Positions 61,397 to 64,000 of a stretch of DNA of 64,000 nucleotides are shown here, piece by piece. Below the pieces are notes generated by a model. That model worked only from the letters and a program-made list of their open reading frames with translations, ran no database searches and was not told the origin of the DNA. Source of the DNA: Bacteroidota bacterium (GTDB taxonomy: Bacteria > Bacteroidota > Bacteroidia > Chitinophagales > Chitinophagaceae). Positions within the stretch are counted from its first letter, which is position 1. Every line of letters starts with the position of its first letter. The translations under genes and the position numbers were made by a program. The DNA lies in contig JAFDXK010000004.1 of assembly GCA_018267965.1 (NCBI GenBank), positions 1 to 64,000 on the forward strand. Direction: 5' to 3'.

Positions 61397-64000
61397 CTAG
61401 TAGCCAAATATCTCTTCTAACGAGAGTTTTTTTACTGCACCGCACTTCTGCATATCTTCCATTTTCACTTTATTTTCAGAAGCTACAATACAATAAGTAT
61501 AGGGCTTGTGAGACATATTCTCAGTATGGAATTTTTTCAAATCATCATAACTGAGCTTGTCTGCATTTTCATAAATGTTTTTGCGCACATCTTCATTTAG
61601 TCCCCTGCGTTTTGCAGTCAGGTAGTTGTAAATAATACCATCTTGCGTTATCCGTTCTGTTTCTATGTCCTTTTTCATAGCAGAACGTGCAGCCATCATA
61701 TTATTCTGTATAGATGGCAAATCATTCAACAGCTCATTCATAGCGGTAATTGACTCGTTGAACTTATCGGCCTGACAACCAACATACGCAGTAACATAAT
61801 ATGGGTCATTTTTCTTTTCCGGAGTAATTACATAAGAGCTCGTAGAATATGCAAGTGCTTTACTCTCACGAATGGTCTGGAACACAATAGCGCCCATATT
61901 GCCTCCAAAGTAGTTGTTAAACATATCGATAGTTGGTTGCAATGCAGGATCATACTTAGATACGTTGCGCACCCAGCGTATTTCACTCTGCACCATATCA
62001 TAGTTAGCAAACAGCACCTGGTTTTGAGTTTGTTGCTGGAATTTATAATCTCTGGTTTTCTCCATTGTTTTAAACTCTTCGGGCATTTTGTGCACAGCTA
62101 ATGATTTCTTCAGAGATTCCATATCCTGTGGACCGTAGTAAATAATGCGGTGCTTATACTCGCTTACATGATGTAGCATGTTTACCAACTCCTCACCGGT
62201 TATGTTTTTCAACTCATCATTTGTCAGTACATTATTAAAAGGATTTTGTGCACCATAACGGGCATAGCTGGAAAGCCCTTGCATGATTGCCCCTTTATTC
62301 TTTTTAGCATCAGCCCTGCTCTTCTCCAACCTGGATTTTAAAGACGCTAATGCTTTTTCATCAGCAGTACAGTTTGACAGCAAATCCTCGAGCATAGCAA
62401 CTGCTTTATCAAAATTCTCGCTGAGGCCTTCAAGAGTAATGTAAGTAAATTCATTGCTGGTACTCATATTGAAATTACAAGCCAGCTTGTAGAATTGTTT
62501 TGAAACTTCCTCAGCACTCATTTTGTCAGTACCTATCAATTGCAAATACTGTGCGGCAACTGCTAATTTCCTTTCGTGCCATGTGCCCATATTAAAACGA
62601 TATGTAAGCCTGAACAATCCGTTTGTTGTATTTTGAACATACAGTACCTGTGCAGGGTCTAATTTATCCTTTTGCATGTCTTTATTATAATCTACCCAAA
62701 CAGGTTTCAACGGCTCAACAGGCATATTGATAATGTTCTTCACAAAATCAGATTGTGAACCGGCATTTGTTTCCACCGGTGTTATTGGTGGCTTTTCTAC
62801 CTTTTTCACAGATTTATCTTCGCCCTGGCGTTTAAATACCACTACGTAGTTATTACCAAAGTATTTATTGGCAAAGTCAGTGATGTCTTTCTTAGTTAGT
62901 TTCGACAGCATATCTACATAAGCAACATCATCCAACCAGTTTCTTTCGCTAGTGAAAGACCCCATTAATGATGCAGCGCGACTACCATAATCTTCCGTTT
63001 GCATCATCGCATATTTCTTCTGGTTGTTTACAATGGCTGTAATCAGGTCGTCGTCAAAGTTTCCTTTTTTCAGGTTTTCAATCTCACCCAATATCAGGTT
63101 CTTCACTTCATCTAATGATTGTCCCATTGTTGGCCTACCTGTCAGATACAAATAACCATAATCAACTAAAATATCGGCACTTGCAGAGGCGCGCAACAAT
63201 TTTTGCTTACGAACAAGATTCTGGTCTATCAAACCTGCGCGTCCATTCGTAAGAATTTGGCCAACCAGGTCAGCTATGAGAGCATCTTTAGAATGCTGCC
63301 CGGGCAAGCGGTATCCTATATAAACAGTTTCGGCATCAGGGCCTACAACTTCTTTAGTAATAGGAGATGTAATCGGTTGTTCAGGTTTGAACGTATAAGG
63401 CTTAACAGGCTTGCGTTGCATGTAAGAAAAATGTTCGTCAATTTTCTTGATCATCACATCCGGGTTAAAATCGCCTGCTACTATTACACCCATGTTATTA
63501 GGCACATAATAGGTGTTGAAATACTTCCTGATCTCAAGTAAAGATGGATTCTTCAAATGCTCAATGGTACCGATGGTTGTTTGTTTACCATAATTGTGAT
63601 TACGATACAGGTTTTCCATCAACAGTTCATAGGACTTTTCAAAGTCATTATCTAACGAACGGTTCTTTTCTTCATAAACCGCTTCCAGCTCAGTATGGAA
63701 AATACGGAAGACAGGATCTTTGAAACGTTCGGCCTGCACATTCAAAAATGCATCAACTGCGTTTGCAGGAATATCTTCAGTATATACTGTCTGTTCGAAT
63801 GAAGTGAAGGCATTAGTTCCCTGTGCGCCTATAGAAGACATCATTTTATCGTACTCGTTAGCAATAGCATATTTTGATGCTACGCCAGATACAGAGTCTA
63901 TCTTATGGTAAATAATTTTGCGTTTGGCTTCATCTTTAGTATGATTATACTGTTCGTATAAATCATCTATCATTGCTAAGTAAGGCTTTTCTTTAGCCCA
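61397..64000 (-). CDS. M16-family metallopeptidase, N-terminal part outside the window
   Basis: At least 867 aa of a large M16 (pitrilysin-type) peptidase are visible; the frame stays open to the window edge (WAKEKPYLAMIDDLYEQ), so the start and the HxxEH zinc site lie beyond it. Visible M16 parts include GTNAFTSFEQTVYTEDIPAN, LEAVYEEKNRSLDNDFEKSY with the distal Glu ligand region, NNMGVIVAGDFNPDVMIKKI, and a second half-barrel (GNMGAIVFQTIRESKALAYS with the RES.LAYS substrate-binding arginine/tyrosine element). Two M16 repeats in one chain are normal for ~930-aa secreted forms, so I expect about 60-100 more residues and probably a signal peptide upstream. Confidence 0.9.
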   Translation of the reverse strand, partial: WAKEKPYLAMIDDLYEQYNHTKDEAKRKIIYHKIDSVSGVASKYAIANEYDKMMSSIGAQGTNAFTSFEQTVYTEDIPANAVDAFLNVQAERFKDPVFRIFHTELEAVYEEKNRSLDNDFEKSYELLMENLYRNHNYGKQTTIGTIEHLKNPSLLEIRKYFNTYYVPNNMGVIVAGDFNPDVMIKKIDEHFSYMQRKPVKPYTFKPEQPITSPITKEVVGPDAETVYIGYRLPGQHSKDALIADLVGQILTNGRAGLIDQNLVRKQKLLRASASADILVDYGYLYLTGRPTMGQSLDEVKNLILGEIENLKKGNFDDDLITAIVNNQKKYAMMQTEDYGSRAASLMGSFTSERNWLDDVAYVDMLSKLTKKDITDFANKYFGNNYVVVFKRQGEDKSVKKVEKPPITPVETNAGSQSDFVKNIINMPVEPLKPVWVDYNKDMQKDKLDPAQVLYVQNTTNGLFRLTYRFNMGTWHERKLAVAAQYLQLIGTDKMSAEEVSKQFYKLACNFNMSTSNEFTYITLEGLSENFDKAVAMLEDLLSNCTADEKALASLKSRLEKSRADAKKNKGAIMQGLSSYARYGAQNPFNNVLTNDELKNITGEELVNMLHHVSEYKHRIIYYGPQDMESLKKSLAVHKMPEEFKTMEKTRDYKFQQQTQNQVLFANYDMVQSEIRWVRNVSKYDPALQPTIDMFNNYFGGNMGAIVFQTIRESKALAYSTSSYVITPEKKNDPYYVTAYVGCQADKFNESITAMNELLNDLPSIQNNMMAARSAMKKDIETERITQDGIIYNYLTAKRRGLNEDVRKNIYENADKLSYDDLKKFHTENMSHKPYTYCIVASENKVKMEDMQKCGAVKKLSLEEIFGY

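Overview
The window looks like chromosome from a Bacteroidota bacterium, most likely of the Chitinophagia type. The evidence is the family content: three proteins with type IX secretion (T9SS) C-terminal sorting domains, a Porin_10-type porin, a CarboxypepD_reg/plug TonB-dependent receptor, HU-CCDC81/SPOR and TMEM175-type proteins, two POT transporters, and repeated TAnnTTTG promoter elements (the Bacteroidota -7 box). Base composition is moderately AT-rich. Coding density is high. I see no insertion sequence, prophage, integrase, rRNA operon or CRISPR array; one tRNA gene is present.

Layout. 0.3-9.2 kb: surface proteins, namely two tandem paralogous ELWxxDGT-repeat proteins and one very large protein of 18 Ig-like repeats, all with T9SS tails. 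9.3-15.1 kb: purine nucleoside phosphorylase, a porin and the 2-oxoglutarate dehydrogenase E1 subunit. 15.1-18.4 kb: a TMEM175-type channel facing a small ACP / ketoacyl synthase / inactive ketoacyl synthase cassette. 18.4-28.9 kb: a long leftward run (two POT transporters, a secreted unknown, ispD, another secreted unknown, dnaG, ruvX, def, an ECF sigma factor, its RskA-like anti-sigma factor and a small membrane protein), much of it with overlapping genes. 29.1-31.4 kb: purD convergent with an HU-like/transmembrane/SPOR protein. 31.5-38.6 kb: a leftward envelope operon of TonB receptor, 1024-aa TPR protein and a plugless beta-barrel, driven by the best promoter in the window. 38.8-46.1 kb: metabolite repair (nnr), an FMN reductase, a metallophosphoesterase, an SDR, a second TMEM175 protein, a saccharopine/alanine dehydrogenase-like enzyme, hscB and tRNA-Leu(CAA). 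46.4-50.6 kb: a leftward export operon containing a double-glycine-leader protein, a C39-peptidase ABC exporter and an HlyD-type adaptor. 50.6-55.4 kb: a secreted START protein, a lipoprotein, a THUMP methyltransferase with an RNA helicase, and a small secreted unknown. 55.6-61.3 kb: a complete tripartite RND efflux operon. The window ends inside an M16 peptidase gene.

The most likely undescribed system is the 46.4-50.6 kb operon. The cargo has a canonical GG leader, but its mature part is about 139 residues, far larger than a normal bacteriocin. That part carries a Cys-centred motif with downstream FRxYRD and YY..AP elements, which I recognise from memory as resembling the poorly understood CFI-box C-terminal domain. 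Other items to follow up are the minimal ACP-KS-dead-KS cassette, the membrane-spanning HU-like/SPOR protein, the TonB-receptor/TPR/barrel operon with a hairpin at its mRNA 5' end, and a 10-bp inverted repeat between the divergent POT transporter and purD genes.
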